In this document: in pieces, positions 9,865 through 23,576 of the stretch
Layout: each line of letters starts with the position of its first letter
Position numbering within the stretch: position 1 is the stretch's first letter
Assembly (NCBI GenBank): GCA_036873755.1
Contig: JAVTVY010025178.1
Location: 1 to 64,000 of the forward strand
DNA: 64,000 nucleotides
Source: Hanleya hanleyi
Taxonomy: Eukaryota > Mollusca > Polyplacophora > Lepidopleurida > Hanleyidae
Direction of reading: 5' to 3'
Translations under genes and position numbers: made by a program
Notes under the pieces: generated by a model
The model's database searches: none
The model's input: the letters and a program-made list of their open reading frames with translations, nothing else
What the model was told of the DNA's origin: nothing

Positions 9865-10390
9865 TTAATACCAGCTGCTACAACGTGTGGTATTCCGATA
9901 GGTGGAATAATGGAGGGTTTCTTCAAATAGAGATCCGCGAACTGAGGTTTGAAAACACAGTTATATGCAGGATTCGAGTGATTTGATCGCAATTTTGTGA
10001 TATATTGCAATGATAGTGTAATTCTTCGAAGTTCAGGAAATTCATCTGCTTCGACATACAAGCTTTCTTTAGGGTATGTTCTGAACGCTCCAAGGCAAAG
10101 TCTTAAACCTTGATGGAGAATAAGATCTAGCTTTGCCAAGTTTGACTTGCTTGCACCATTGTAAACAATAGAGCCATAATCAAGTTTGGAACGAACAAGC
10201 GATCGATATAAATGGAGAGGTGTTTGGTGATCTCCTCCCCACTTATGGTTGGCAACTACCTTCAGCAAATCAAGAGCTTTCGTGCACTTAGCTTTCAAGC
10301 AATTTATATGCGATTTGAATGTTAGTCGGTGGTCAAACAACATTCCTAAGAATTTGACCTCTTTTACCACTTTGATCTCAGTTCCATCTA
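9865..10390 (-). pseudogene. LINE-A RT C-terminal/connection region
   Basis: The minus strand carries KEVKFLGMLFDHRLTFKSHI, a block conserved after the RT palm in non-LTR elements, then YRSLVRSKLDYGSIVY and LRLCLGAFRTYP. The last motifs continue to the Harbinger-like MITE junction. The frame is open for about 180 codons. The same sequence recurs at 28.3-28.6 and 42.2-42.6 kb. Confidence 0.8.
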
Positions 10391-11265
10391 ATGTTAGTAC
10401 TGGATCTTTGTGCTGGAAATATTTCCTGCAGAAGTGTATACAATTTGTCTTAATTCTGGAGAATCTGAAGCCATTTTCTTAACACGATATATTTTTTCCA
10501 CTGCACGAAATGTTGAAATCGTCCACAAAGTGTGAACCATCAATTGATTTTTCAAAACTTCCGCCAAGCTGTTGATCTTGATACTAAACAGAGTAGTAGA
10601 CAAAATACTGCCCTGTGGGACATCTTGATCTTGGTCGAAATGATCAGACATGGTTGTACCCAACCGAACTTGGAATTGTCTATCATTCAAAAAGTTGGAT
10701 ATGAAAATGGGTAAACGGCTCTCTAATTCCATAGTGTGAAGGTCTTTTAGAATCCCGTATTTCCATGTAGGCTTTTTCTAAATAAAAAAAGATGGAAACT
10801 ACATGTTCATTCTTGGCGAAAGCATTCTTGACATGGGAATCTAATCTGACTAAATGGTCAATGGTATGGTCAATGGTACTTCTATTTTTACGGAAACCAG
10901 CTTGAATATCAGTAAGTTTCTTTTCAGTTTCTAGGTACCAAACAAGGCGATCAATTATCATGCGTTCCATTGTTTTACAAACACCGCTAGTCAGTGAAAT
11001 CGGACGATAATTACCAGGGTCTGTATGGTTACGGCCAAGCTTTGATACTGGTATAACGATGGCATTATGCCATGACGGTGGAAAGTCTTCTCTTGACCAA
11101 AGTCTGTTGAATATGCGTAATAGAATTTTAATAGAACCGCTAGTTTTCGAGAGAGAAGCATGAAGTTCCTCAATTGTAAACAGCGTTATAGCCTTCATGG
11201 TTACCGGAGGGGAATTTAATTTCATTTTTCTCTTCCCTTTTCCGGAAACTTTGAAATTTAGGTAC
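10391..11265 (-). pseudogene. LINE-A reverse transcriptase core, frameshifted
   Basis: The minus strand shows, in order: FPPSWHNAIVIPV, NYRPISLTSGVCKTMERMI, AGFRKNRSTIDHT, a degraded palm A region (SIFFYLEKAYM) and DVPQGSILSTTLFSIKIN. The catalytic YxDD region near 10500 is eroded (DDF cannot be read in frame). Frames change at about 10700 and 10490. In the intact protein this copies LINE RNA at the target. Confidence 0.85.
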
Positions 11266-11269
11266 TTAA

Positions 11270-11967
11270 AGGGAACGTAAACTCTGGTGAACCGTGCATG
11301 GCCAGTTAAAGATTTTTCCTCATAGAATCCAAATCGTGTATCAAATATTTTTTTACAATTTTTTCAAAGCAGTACTAAACGTTTTAACATCGTTACACTG
11401 GAACAACATAGAGGCCTCCATGTTTGAAGAATGGTGACGTCAGCGGACACTAGTTCTTCTGTCTCTGGAGGTAAAAACGCGTCAATTGGAGGTGCAGTAT
11501 TCGAGACCGTAGCTTACAAACATGAACGAGGATGATAGTGCGACGTGTCGGGATTACCTGGTACATTGTGAAGCCAAATGCAGTGCAGCCCGGCATCGTA
11601 GAATATCTGCTAGAATCAGGCCGTATTCTACATCAAAGCTAATCTATAGCATTGCCTCTGTTAGTCGGGGAACGGAGGAGTGCATGAAAACGACCATATG
11701 CGGCCATGTTATCTCGACACAGAGAATGTCCGATGACGTAGGAGATTATCGGCACAACTGAATTTCACGCTTTCCCATTGGATAAAAATCCTGCTCAAAA
11801 TAAACATGGCGGCGCCCCCAAGAAATTCCAAATCACGGTATTTTCTATGTTTGCGTCTGTCTCATTCATTGGAAAAGAATGAGAAAAAATATTTGTCACG
11901 ATTTTTTTAATCTATCGGGACTCTTGTATAATTCCCGCGATGTTTTACCGCAGAGTTTACGTCCCGT
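11270..11967. mobile_element. TTAA-flanked MITE (piggyBac/Kolobok-type target), 698 bp
   Basis: It interrupts LINE-A between TTAA (11266-11269) and TTAA (11968-11971). Ends are AGGGAACGTAAACTCTG and the complement of CAGAGTTTACGTCCCGT, TIRs with two mismatches. The empty-site equivalent in LINE-C (near 36230) lacks it. No transposase is encoded. A 79-codon frame at 11522-11761 has no recognisable domain. Confidence 0.8.
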
Positions 11968-11971
11968 TTAA

Positions 11972-12213
11972 TTATCGTACGAAGAGTGTTTGGCAATTGT
12001 TTCGCCTAGATTATTTGCAATCTCTACACCTGATTTCCATCGTTGAGATGATGAACACCATGCAGACTTGGAGCTTTTACCTTTTATTCTTTGGATCATA
12101 TTCCAAACTTTTGTTATAGGAGTATGTGTATTGATCTTAGAAACATAATTTTCCCAAGAATCACGTTTGTTCTGTTTCATGGTCCTACGATGGGTGTTGA
12201 TCGTGTTAAGCAT
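11972..12213 (-). pseudogene. LINE-A endonuclease-RT linker fragment
   Basis: The minus frame includes RRTMKQNKRDSWENYVSKIN and VWNMIQRIKGK, the basic linker between endonuclease and RT in I-group LINEs. It is also present and better preserved at 36065-36640. LINE-A is truncated just upstream. Confidence 0.8.
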
Positions 12214-12216
12214 TAT

Positions 12217-13312
12217 GTGTGCTATCAGTATCAGGCTCTGAAATAAACCACTAAGGACATTTGATCATCGTTGGTTTATCAGCTTTGTAGATATTTTAAA
12301 TTTACTTGACATATTTTTGGTTTTTTATGTTAATGACTCGTGAAATTCTAAGTTTAATTTCATGTAGGTTATGTTTGTCTTAACACAAACGGACTTATTT
12401 AACTAAAGAAATGTGCCGATTTATATATAAGTTTGTGTAAAGCGTAATTAATTGATATAATTTGGTAAGATTATGTGCAGTTTTGTTTTCTGTAGAACTG
12501 CATTGCTAAAATGATTTTTAGAAATGATCTCTTATTTATTAGCGTGGTGTTAGCTTAATTTATCCCTATTTGCCCTGTATGTTGGGCTCCGAACACATAG
12601 TAATTATTGGAATTATGAGATGGCCCCTAAGTTTAATTGTTCCTTTGAAATGTGATAAAATCATTTTAATTAAATTTGTATGCCATTAGGATTATAATTT
12701 GTTGATATTTTGGGTATGAGACCATATAAGATCGTACAGGTGCACGTTACAAATTTAACTGAACTTTCTTCATTTGCACACACCTATGTTTATAATGTGC
12801 CTTTTTAGAAAAGTTATCATTCTAGAATGTTGAATTGTTCTCCCGTAGCTCTCCGTATCCAGTTGAATTGATCTGCATATATTCTGCAGATATACTTGAC
12901 ATCTATACCCTGTAAAACAACTTTGGAATTAATTTTAAGCTAAATATAACGTATTTTATTGAAATTTGGAAACGACCCCCTGCATAAGTTTAACTATTTG
13001 TTTAAATGATCATTTTTATAAATCAGCATGATCTCTGTTTAATTGTGCTTAAATCTACACTACGGGAAAGCAAATCGACCTACAATTAACAATTCTAGAG
13101 AAGTTTCGGTACCCCTACCCCCTCTCCATAAATCGTGACATTTTCTTCAGAGGCACCTTTTTAAACGCCTATATCTCAGCTCTGACCGTGATACAGGATG
13201 GCAAACGTGGTTTTCCTGATACTAGAAGGGCATATCTTTCATAAAAACATACCAAACCTTTACTCACAGGTGGTGCAGCAAAAATCTTATTTTGACATTT
13301 GGCTACTAGACT
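12217..13312. other. AT-rich non-coding stretch
   Basis: No ORF of interest. From about 13090 to 13270 it contains the repeat whose inverted copy opens the window. The remainder is AT-rich without internal periodicity that I could see. Confidence 0.5.
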
Positions 13313-13988
13313 AATATGGCGGAAAGAAATATATAACCTATATCGATTGACAGAGACTTCAAATATCTTTTTCTCCCTGGCCAAGGCCATTATTTCCTGT
13401 CAAATGTGTGACTGCTTCTGATATCTTTATAGCATGGATCTAAGCGGAATCAATTATCTAAGTACTGATTACTTTGATAAATTAATCTCTGTAATTTCTC
13501 GACTCAGTTGTGTTTATTTTCCTTTTCGGTTAGGCATGTGTATTGCATTTTTTCAATTTCTAAGTGTAATTATCTTGGAAAAAAGCATGATATATCATCT
13601 TATTTACTATTTTACGTGCAATCGATATCGCGCTTATAAACGATCAAACTCTATAGAGATTTTCGAAGAAAAACTGCCATATTCAACTTAATTAATATTA
13701 TACATTGAGAGCTAGCCCAATTCCATTGTGTTGAGCTGCACGCTAGATGTATTAACAATTCTATATAGCAGACCAGAAAAATGCAAAGTACCATTTTTGA
13801 CATGAGTTGGTCGGAAGGTTCGGAAATAGGACAATATCACCATGCTTTGATCTAAGACATACCCCAATGTCCATATCGCTATAATTGGAGGGCCTTTCAG
13901 GCGTCGGAAAGACGTCAGACAACATACACTTATCTACATTGAACATTTGCTAAGGTTTCCTTACCACCTACAACGGACTATAATTTCG

Positions 13989-14024
<36 letters not shown>

Positions 14025-14406
14025 GATCAACGGCATCCACTTTATTCGTGTTTATCGCCAACAATGTATACTTTGTGTTACAGCTGGGTCATTTTCAAGG
14101 GTTATAACACATACCATTGCCTGGCCAACAAGTCAACATGCTGTTTTGTGCACAAATCTCCAACCCTGAAAGTATTGTTTTATCAAATTGAATTTATAGG
14201 TAAATCGAATGTATCTCTCGTTCTCTGCACTGATGGCTCGTTTATAGAAAACGAAAACGAATAGGCGATTTATGTATACCCCATATATCGGTTGATACTT
14301 TGTAAGAAAAGTATGAGAAATACTTTCATATTATCTCAATGCATAGGAAGATAATAACTACTGTTTCACACATATAAGGACCTTTTCCATTGCTTACCTC
14401 CCATTT

Positions 14407-14648
14407 CCGGGAAAAATCTACAGATAACAAGTAGATGAATCTACAGATAACAAGTAGATGAATCTACAGATAACAAGTAGATGAATCTACAGATAACAAG
14501 TAGATGAATCTACAGATAACAAGTAGATGAATCTACAGATAACAAGTAGATGAATCTACAGATAACAAGTAGATGAATATACAGATAACAAGTAGATGAA
14601 TATACAGATAACAAGTAGATGAATCTACAGATAACAAGTAGATGAATC
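14407..14648 (+). repeat. 23-bp minisatellite in array copy 1 (10 units)
   Basis: The unit is TCTACAGATAACAAG plus TAGATGAA. Counterparts lie at 16852-16989 (6 units), 19192-19430 (10), 21627-21765 (6) and 23969-24199 (10). Each unit contains the inverted repeat ATCTAC/GTAGAT around 9 bases, so transcripts or single strands could form serial small hairpins. Copies 1, 3 and 5 share a TATACAG variant at units 8 and 9. Copy 2 has none, and copy 4 has it at units 4 and 5. Confidence 0.9.
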
Positions 14649-15112
14649 TCATTGAAACTTTCCAATAAGCCTTATTCATTTTAGAGCATCCCTTTAAAAA
14701 GTGTTTATACAGTTTTCTTGAAGAATTCCTTTTTGTGAGACATTTATCTATCGGCACTATCCACATCTTCTTAGTGGCGTTTTAATGCGGTACTTCGTAC
14801 ACTTGCCTGTTTAGAATACGTTTGAACTGGTACTTTCCTATTCGGTAACGGTTGTACACTGCATGACTTCAGCTTCCATTAGACAGGAAGTTCCTTACAC
14901 ACCAGTTAATGCAGTAGTTTCTTATCCCACTCTAACGCTTACATAGTACGCGCACATTTTCACATAGCCCTGTTTTGACAATCGAATACATGTTCCTTAC
15001 ACACCAGTTAATGCAGTAGTTTCTTATCCCACTCTAACGCTTACATAGTACGCGCACATTTTCACATAGCCCTGTTTTGACAATCGAATACATGTACATC
15101 CCCCTTCCCCCC

Positions 15113-15510
15113 CCCCTCAAAAATGACATTATTGTCGATTTTTCGGTCAGATTTTTCGAATTTTTTATTGCTATAATGTCCTGTCAAAAAATGCGTGATA
15201 AATTAGCAAAAAATAATCCGATGTGAAATAAAATAGTTTGCTCACTTTTGCTTGCGGAAAAGCAGAAATTTTAATGAAAAATAACGGAAGCATCACTTTT
15301 GTGGCGCCGCACCTGGCCTCCATCTTGAATTTGGCCATGATCCTCTGCTCGCGGGATTATGCAAATAGGCTGTAAAATACCCCAATATGATAAACTACTA
15401 AGTCACGGAGTATCATTTCTCAATTACGGGTCGTTCCGGAGACAGGGCAAACAGTTTGGTAAGGGGGAGGGGTGCAAAATGGCCCCAAGTCTTGGTAGGT
15501 TACGATCAAT
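15113..15510 (-). repeat. MITE-derived segment embedded in each array unit
   Basis: Reading in reverse, this matches the interior of the MITE at 49764-50337. Shared features are a CCGGAACGAC block, CACGGAGTnTC, GCAAATAGGCT, CAAGATGGCG-like and CACTTTT-GTGG blocks, and TTTTTCGGTCAGATTTTTCG. It recurs in copies 2-4 at the same place. The outer TIR ends are eroded. The array therefore amplified after this element had inserted. Confidence 0.7.
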
Positions 15511-16422
15511 TTTCCACATTTGGCATAGTCTGTAGCGTTAAATTTAATCATGCGAAAACAAATGACTTTTGTATATGATCTTATTGGATTTTCTGGCACG
15601 ATGCTACGTGGCACGCTAACGCTAAAACATATCGGGAGTAAAGTACATTTGCAAAGCAATACTGGCAAATTCACGCCGGCAATGTGGGAAGGGATTTGCA
15701 TGACCCACTTGATTTTGAATTTTACCATTACCAACGTTGAATAATCAATATGGCGGAAAGAAATATATAACCTATATCGATTGACAGAGACTTCAAATAT
15801 CTTTTTCTCCCTGGCCAAGGCCATTATTTCCTGTCAAATGTGTGACTGCTTCTGATATCTTTATAGCATGGATCTAAGCGGAATCAATTATCTAAGTACT
15901 GATTACTTTGATAAATTAATCTCTGTAATTTCTCGACTCAGTTGTGTTTATTTTCCTTTTCGGTTAGGCATGTGTATTGCATTTTTTCAATTTCTAAGTG
16001 TAATTATCTTGGAAAAAAGCATGATATATCATCTTATTTACTATTTTACGTGCAATCGATATCGCGCTTATAAACGATCAAACTCTATAGAGATTTTCGA
16101 AGAAAAACTGCCATATTCAACTTAATTAATATTATACATTGAGAGCTAGCCCAATTCCATTGTGTTGAGCTGCACGCTAGATGTATTAACAATTCTATAT
16201 AGCAGACCAGAAAAATGCAAAGTACCATTTTTGACATGAGTTGGTCGGAAGGTTCGGAAATAGGACAATATCACCATGCTTTGATCTAAGACATACCCCA
16301 ATGTCCATATCGCTATAATTGGAGGGCCTTTCAGGCGTCGGAAAGACGTCAGACAACATACACTTATCTACATTGAACATTTGCTAAGGTTTCCTTACCA
16401 CCTACAACGGACTATAATTTCG

Positions 16423-16458
<36 letters not shown>

Positions 16459-18764
16459 GATCAACGGCATCCACTTTATTCGTGTTTATCGCCAACAATG
16501 TATACTTTGTGTTACAGCTGGGTCATTTTCAAGGGTTATAACACATACCATTGCCTGGCCAACAAGTCAACATGCTGTTTTGTGCACAAATCTCCAACCC
16601 TGAAAGTATTGTTTTATCAAATTGAATTTATAGGTAAATCGAATGTATCTCTCGTTCTCTGCACTGATGGCTCGTTTATAGAAAACGAAAACGAATAGGC
16701 GATTTATGTATACCCCATATATCGGTTGATACTTTGTAAGAAAAGTATGAGAAATACTTTCATATTATCTCAATGCATAGGAAGATAATAACTACTGTTT
16801 CACACATATAAGGACCTTTTCCATTGCTTACCTCCCATTTCCGGGAAAAATCTACAGATAACAAGTAGATGAATCTACAGATAACAAGTAGATGAATCTA
16901 CAGATAACAAGTAGATGAATCTACAGATAACAAGTAGATGAATCTACAGATAACAAGTAGATGAATCTACAGATAACAAGTAGATGAATCTCATTGAAAC
17001 TTTCCAATAAGCCTTATTCATTTTAGAGCATCCCTTTAAAAAGTGTTTATACAGTTTTCTTGAAGAATTCCTTTTTGTGAGACATTTATCTATCGGCACT
17101 ATCCACATCTTCTTAGTGGCGTTTTAATGTGGTACTTCGTACACTTGCCTGTTTACAATACGTTTGAACTGGTACTTTCCTATTCGGTAACGGTTGTACA
17201 CTGCATGACTTCAGCTTCCATTAGACAGGAAGTTCCTTACACACCAGTTAATGCAGTAGTTTCTTATCCCACTCTAACGCTTACATAGTACGCGCACATT
17301 TTCACATAGCCCTGTTTTGACAATCGAATACATGTTCCTTACACACCAGTTAATGCAGTAGTTTCTTATCCCACTCTAACGCTTACATAGTACGCGCACA
17401 TTTTCACATAGCCCTGTTTTGACAATCGAATACATGTACATCCCCCTTCCCCCCCCCCTCAAAAATGACATTATTGTCGATTTTTCGGTCAGATTTTTCG
17501 AATTTTTTATTGCTATAATGTCCTGTCAAAAAATGCGTGATAAATTAGCAAAAAATAATCCGATGTGAAATAAAATAGTTTGCTCACTTTTGCTTGCGGA
17601 AAAGCAGAAATTTTAATGAAAAATAACGGAAGCATCACTTTTGTGGCGCCGCACCTGGCCTCCATCTTGAATTTGGCCATGATCCTCTGCTCGCGGGATT
17701 ATGCAAATAGGCTGTAAAATACCCCAATATGATAAACTACTAAGTCACGGAGTATCATTTCTCAATTACGGGTCGTTCCGGAGACAGGGCAAACAGTTTG
17801 GTAAGGGGGAGGGGTGCAAAATGGCCCCAAGTCTTGGTAGGTTACGATCAATTTTCCACATTTGGCATAGTCTGTAGCGTTAAATTTAATCATGCGAAAA
17901 CAAATGACTTTTGTATATGATCTTATTGGATTTTCTGGCACGATGCTACGTGGCACGCTAACGCTAAAACATATCGGGAGTAAAGTACATTTGCAAAGCA
18001 ATACTGGCAAATTCACGCCGGCAATGTGGGAAGGGATTTGCATGACCCACTTGATTTTGAATTTTACCATTACCAACGTTGAATAATCAATATGGCGGAA
18101 AGAAATATATAACCTATATCGATTGACAGAGACTTCAAATATCTTTTTCTCCCTGGCCAAGGCCATTATTTCCTGTCAAATGTGTGACTGCTTCTGATAT
18201 CTTTATAGCATGGATCTAAGCGGAATCAATTATCTAAGTACTGATTACTTTGATAAATTAATCTCTGTAATTTCTCGACTCAGTTGTGTTTATTTTCCTT
18301 TTCGGTTAGGCATGTGTATTGCATTTTTTCAATTTCTAAGTGTAATTATCTTGGAAAAAAGCATGATATATCATCTTATTTACTATTTTACGTGCAATCG
18401 ATATCGCGCTTATAAACGATCAAACTCTATAGAGATTTTCGAAGAAAAACTGCCATATTCAACTTAATTAATATTATACATTGAGAGCTAGCCCAATTCC
18501 ATTGTGTTGAGCTGCACGCTAGATGTATTAACAATTCTATATAGCAGACCAGAAAAATGCAAAGTACCATTTTTGACATGAGTTGGTCGGAAGGTTCGGA
18601 AATAGGACAATATCACCATGCTTTGATCTAAGACATACCCCAATGTCCATATCGCTATAATTGGAGGGCCTTTCAGGCGTCGGAAAGACGTCAGACAACA
18701 TACACTTATCTACATTGAACATTTGCTAAGGTTTCCTTACCACCTACAACGGACTATAATTTCG

Positions 18765-18800
<36 letters not shown>

Positions 18801-21198
18801 GATCAACGGCATCCACTTTATTCGTGTTTATCGCCAACAATGTATACTTTGTGTTACAGCTGGGTCATTTTCAAGGGTTATAACACATACCATTGCCTGG
18901 CCAACAAGTCAACATGCTGTTTTGTGCACAAATCTCCAACCCTGAAAGTATTGTTTTATCAAATTGAATTTATAGGTAAATCGAATGTATCTCTCGTTCT
19001 CTGCACTGATGGCTCGTTTATAGAAAACGAAAACGAATAGGCGATTTATGTATACCCCATATATCGGTTGATACTTTGTAAGAAAAGTATGAGAAATACT
19101 TTCATATTATCTCAATGCATAGGAAGATAATAACTACTGTTTCACACATATAAGGACCTTTTCCATTGCTTACCTCCCATTTCCGGGAAAAATCTACAGA
19201 TAACAAGTAGATGAATCTACAGATAACAAGTAGATGAATCTACAGATAACAAGTAGATGAATCTACAGATAACAAGTAGATGAATCTACAGATAACAAGT
19301 AGATGAATCTACAGATAACAAGTAGATGAATCTACAGATAACAAGTAGATGAATATACAGATAACAAGTAGATGAATATACAGATAACAAGTAGATGAAT
19401 CTACAGATAACAAGTAGATGAATCTCATTGAAACTTTCCAATAAGCCTTATTCATTTTAGAGCATCCCTTTAAAAAGTGTTTATACAGTTTTCTTGAAGA
19501 ATTCCTTTTTGTGAGACATTTATCTATCGGCACTATCCACATCTTCTTAGTGGCGTTTTAATGCGGTACTTCGTACACTTGCCTGTTTAGAATACGTTTG
19601 AACTGGTACTTTCCTATTCGGTAACGGTTGTACACTGCATGACTTCAGCTTCCATTAGACAGGAAGTTCCTTACACACCAGTTAATGCAGTAGTTTCTTA
19701 TCCCACTCTAACGCTTACATAGTACGCGCACATTTTCACATAGCCCTGTTTTGACAATCGAATACATGTTCCTTACACACCAGTTAATGCAGTAGTTTCT
19801 TATCCCACTCTAACGCTTACATAGTACGCGCACATTTTCACATAGCCCTGTTTTGACAATCGAATACATGTACATCCCCCTTCCCCCCCCCCTCAAAAAT
19901 GACATTATTGTCGATTTTTCGGTCAGATTTTTCGAATTTTTTATTGCTATAATGTCCTGTCAAAAAATGCGTGATAAATTAGCAAAAAATAATCCGATGT
20001 GAAATAAAATAGTTTGCTCACTTTTGCTTGCGGAAAAGCAGAAATTTTAATGAAAAATAACGGAAGCATCACTTTTGTGGCGCCGCACCTGGCCTCCATC
20101 TTGAATTTGGCCATGATCCTCTGCTCGCGGGATTATGCAAATAGGCTGTAAAATACCCCAATATGATAAACTACTAAGTCACGGAGTATCATTTCTCAAT
20201 TACGGGTCGTTCCGGAGACAGGGCAAACAGTTTGGTAAGGGGGAGGGGTGCAAAATGGCCCCAAGTCTTGGTAGGTTACGATCAATTTTCCACATTTGGC
20301 ATAGTCTGTAGCGTTAAATTTAATCATGCGAAAACAAATGACTTTTGTATATGATCTTATTGGATTTTCTGGCACGATGCTACGTGGCACGCTAACGCTA
20401 AAACATATCGGGAGTAAAGTACATTTGCAAAGCAATACTGGCAAATTCACGCCGGCAATGTGGGAAGGGATTTGCATGACCCACTTGATTTTGAATTTTA
20501 CCATTACCAACGTTGAATAATCAATATGGCGGAAAGAAATATATAACCTATATCGATTGACAGAGACTTCAAATATCTTTTTCTCCCTGGCCAAGGCCAT
20601 TATTTCCTGTCAAATGTGTGACTGCTTCTGATATCTTTATAGCATGGATCTAAGCGGAATCAATTATCTAAGTACTGATTACTTTGATAAATTAATCTCT
20701 GTAATTTCTCGACTCAGTTGTGTTTATTTTCCTTTTCGGTTAGGCATGTGTATTGCATTTTTTCAATTTCTAAGTGTAATTATCTTGGAAAAAAGCATGA
20801 TATATCATCTTATTTACTATTTTACGTGCAATCGATATCGCGCTTATAAACGATCAAACTCTATAGAGATTTTCGAAGAAAAACTGCCATATTCAACTTA
20901 ATTAATATTATACATTGAGAGCTAGCCCAATTCCATTGTGTTGAGCTGCACGCTAGATGTATTAACAATTCTATATAGCAGACCAGAAAAATGCAAAGTA
21001 CCATTTTTGACATGAGTTGGTCGGAAGGTTCGGAAATAGGACAATATCACCATGCTTTGATCTAAGACATACCCCAATGTCCATATCGCTATAATTGGAG
21101 GGCCTTTCAGGCGTCGGAAAGACGTCAGACAACATACACTTATCTACATTGAACATTTGCTAAGGTTTCCTTACCACCTACAACGGACTATAATTTCG

Positions 21199-21234
<36 letters not shown>

Positions 21235-23538
21235 GATCAACGGCATCCACTTTATTCGTGTTTATCGCCAACAATGTATACTTTGTGTTACAGCTGGGTC
21301 ATTTTCAAGGGTTATAACACATACCATTGCCTGGCCAACAAGTCAACATGCTGTTTTGTGCACAAATCTCCAACCCTGAAAGTATTGTTTTATCAAATTG
21401 AATTTATAGGTAAATCGAATGTATCTCTCGTTCTCTGCACTGATGGCTCGTTTATAGAAAACGAAAACGAATAGGCGATTTATGTATACCCCATATATCG
21501 GTTGATACTTTGTAAGAAAAGTATGAGAAATACTTTCATATTATCTCAATGCATAGGAAGATAATAACTACTGTTTCACACATATAAGGACCTTTTCCAT
21601 TGCTTACCTCCCATTTCCGGGAAAAATCTACAGATAACAAGTAGATGAATCTACAGATAACAAGTAGATGAATCTACAGATAACAAGTAGATGAATATAC
21701 AGATAACAAGTAGATGAATATACAGATAACAAGTAGATGAATCTACAGATAACAAGTAGATGAATCTCATTGAAACTTTCCAATAAGCCTTATTCATTTT
21801 AGAGCATCCCTTTAAAAAGTGTTTATACAGTTTTCTTGAAGAATTCCTTTTTGTGAGACATTTATCTATCGGCACTATCCACATCTTCTTAGTGGCGTTT
21901 TAATGCGGTACTTCGTACACTTGCCTGTTTAGAATACGTTTGAACTGGTACTTTCCTATTCGGTAACGGTTGTACACTGCATGACTTCAGCTTCCATTAG
22001 ACAGGAAGTTCCTTACACACCAGTTAATGCAGTAGTTTCTTATCCCACTCTAACGCTTACATAGTACGCGCACATTTTCACATAGCCCTGTTTTGACAAT
22101 CGAATACATGTTCCTTACACACCAGTTAATGCAGTAGTTTCTTATCCCACTCTAACGCTTACATAGTACGCGCACATTTTCACATAGCCCTGTTTTGACA
22201 ATCGAATACATGTACATCCCCCTTCCCCCCCCTCAAAAATGACATTATTGTCGATTTTTCGGTCAGATTTTTCGAATTTTTTATTGCTATAATGTCCTGT
22301 CAAAAAATGCGTGATAAATTAGCAAAAAATAATCCGATGTGAAATAAAATAGTTTGCTCACTTTTCCTTGCGGAAAAGCAGAAATTTTAATGAAAAATAA
22401 CGGAAGCATCACTTTTGTGGCGCCGCACCTGGCCTCCATCTTGAATTTGGCCATGATCCTCTGCTCGCGGGATTATGCAAATAGGCTGTAAAATACCCCA
22501 ATATGATAAACTACTAAGTCACGGAGTATCATTTCTCAATTACGGGTCGTTCCGGAGACAGGGCAAACAGTTTGGTAAGGGGGAGGGGTGCAAAATGGCC
22601 CCAAGTCTTGGTAGGTTACGATCAATTTTCCACATTTGGCATAGTCTGTAGCGTTAAATTTAATCATGTGAAAACAAATGACTTTTGTATATGATCTTAT
22701 TGGATTTTCTGGCACGATGCTACGTGGCACGCTAACGCTAAAACATATCGGGAGTAAAGTACATTTGCAAAGCAATACTGGCAAATTCACGCCGGCAATG
22801 TGGGAAGGGATTTGCATGACCCACTTGATTTTGAATTTTACCATTACCAACGTTGAATAATCAATATGGCGGAAAGAAATATATAACCTATATCGATTGA
22901 CAGAGACTTCAAATATCTTTTTCTCCCTGGCCAAGGCCATTATTTCCTGTCAAATGTGTGACTGCTTCTGATATCTTTATAGCATGGATCTAAGCGGAAT
23001 CAATTATCTAAGTACTGATTACTTTGATAAATTAATCTCTGTAATTTCTCGACTCAGTTGTGTTTATTTTCCTTTTCGGTTAGGCATGTGTATTGCATTT
23101 TTTCAATTTCTAAGTGTAATTATCTTGGAAAAAAGCATGATATATCATCTTATTTACTATTTTACGTGCAATCGATATCGCGCTTATAAACGATCAAACT
23201 CTATAGAGATTTTCGAAGAAAAACTGCCATATTCACCTTAATTAATATTATACATTGGGAGCTAGCCCAATTCCATTGTGTTGAGCTGCACGCTAGATGT
23301 ATTAACAATTCTATATAGCAGGCCAGAAAAATGCAAAGTACCATTTTTGACATGAGTTGGTCGGAAGGTTCGGAAATAGGACAATATCATCATGCTTTGA
23401 TCTAAGACATACCCCAATGTCCATATCGCTATAATTGGAGGGCCTTTCAGGCGTCGGAAAGACGTCAGACAACATACACTTATCTACATTGAACATTTGC
23501 TAAGGTTTCCTTACCACCTACAACGGACTATAATTTCG

Positions 23539-23576
<38 letters not shown>

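Larger units (their letters stand above)
7525..12216 (-). mobile_element. LINE-A: I-group non-LTR retrotransposon, antisense, split by three insertions
   Basis: Reading on the minus strand: part of the endonuclease-RT linker (12213-11972), RT (about 11265-10390), RT/connection (10370-9865), RNase H and C-terminal region (9121-8361), then a stub at 7561-7525. The pieces join precisely when the insertions at 11270-11967, 9122-9864 and 7561-8360 are removed, as comparison with the other copies (27.4-29.0, 34.4-37.4 and 40.9-49.6 kb) shows. RT followed by RNase H suggests the I superfamily (I/Nimb-like); the clade is not certain. The 5' part of the endonuclease and the 3' tail are missing, so it is a dead copy. 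Confidence 0.85.

Noticed and set aside
11522..11761. 79-codon frame inside the TTAA MITE
   Set aside because: No transposase or other domain; the length is expected by chance.
13947..14264. 105-codon frame with (RE)n recurring in each array unit
   Set aside because: Reads through a (GA)n microsatellite; no domain and no sign of coding constraint.
14407..14648. 23-bp repeats as a CRISPR array
   Set aside because: The units are contiguous with no variable spacers, and the window is eukaryotic.
15420..15824. 134-codon minus frame recurring at 17762, 20196 and 22536
   Set aside because: Recurrence follows from the tandem array; the frame overlaps a MITE-derived segment and has no domain.
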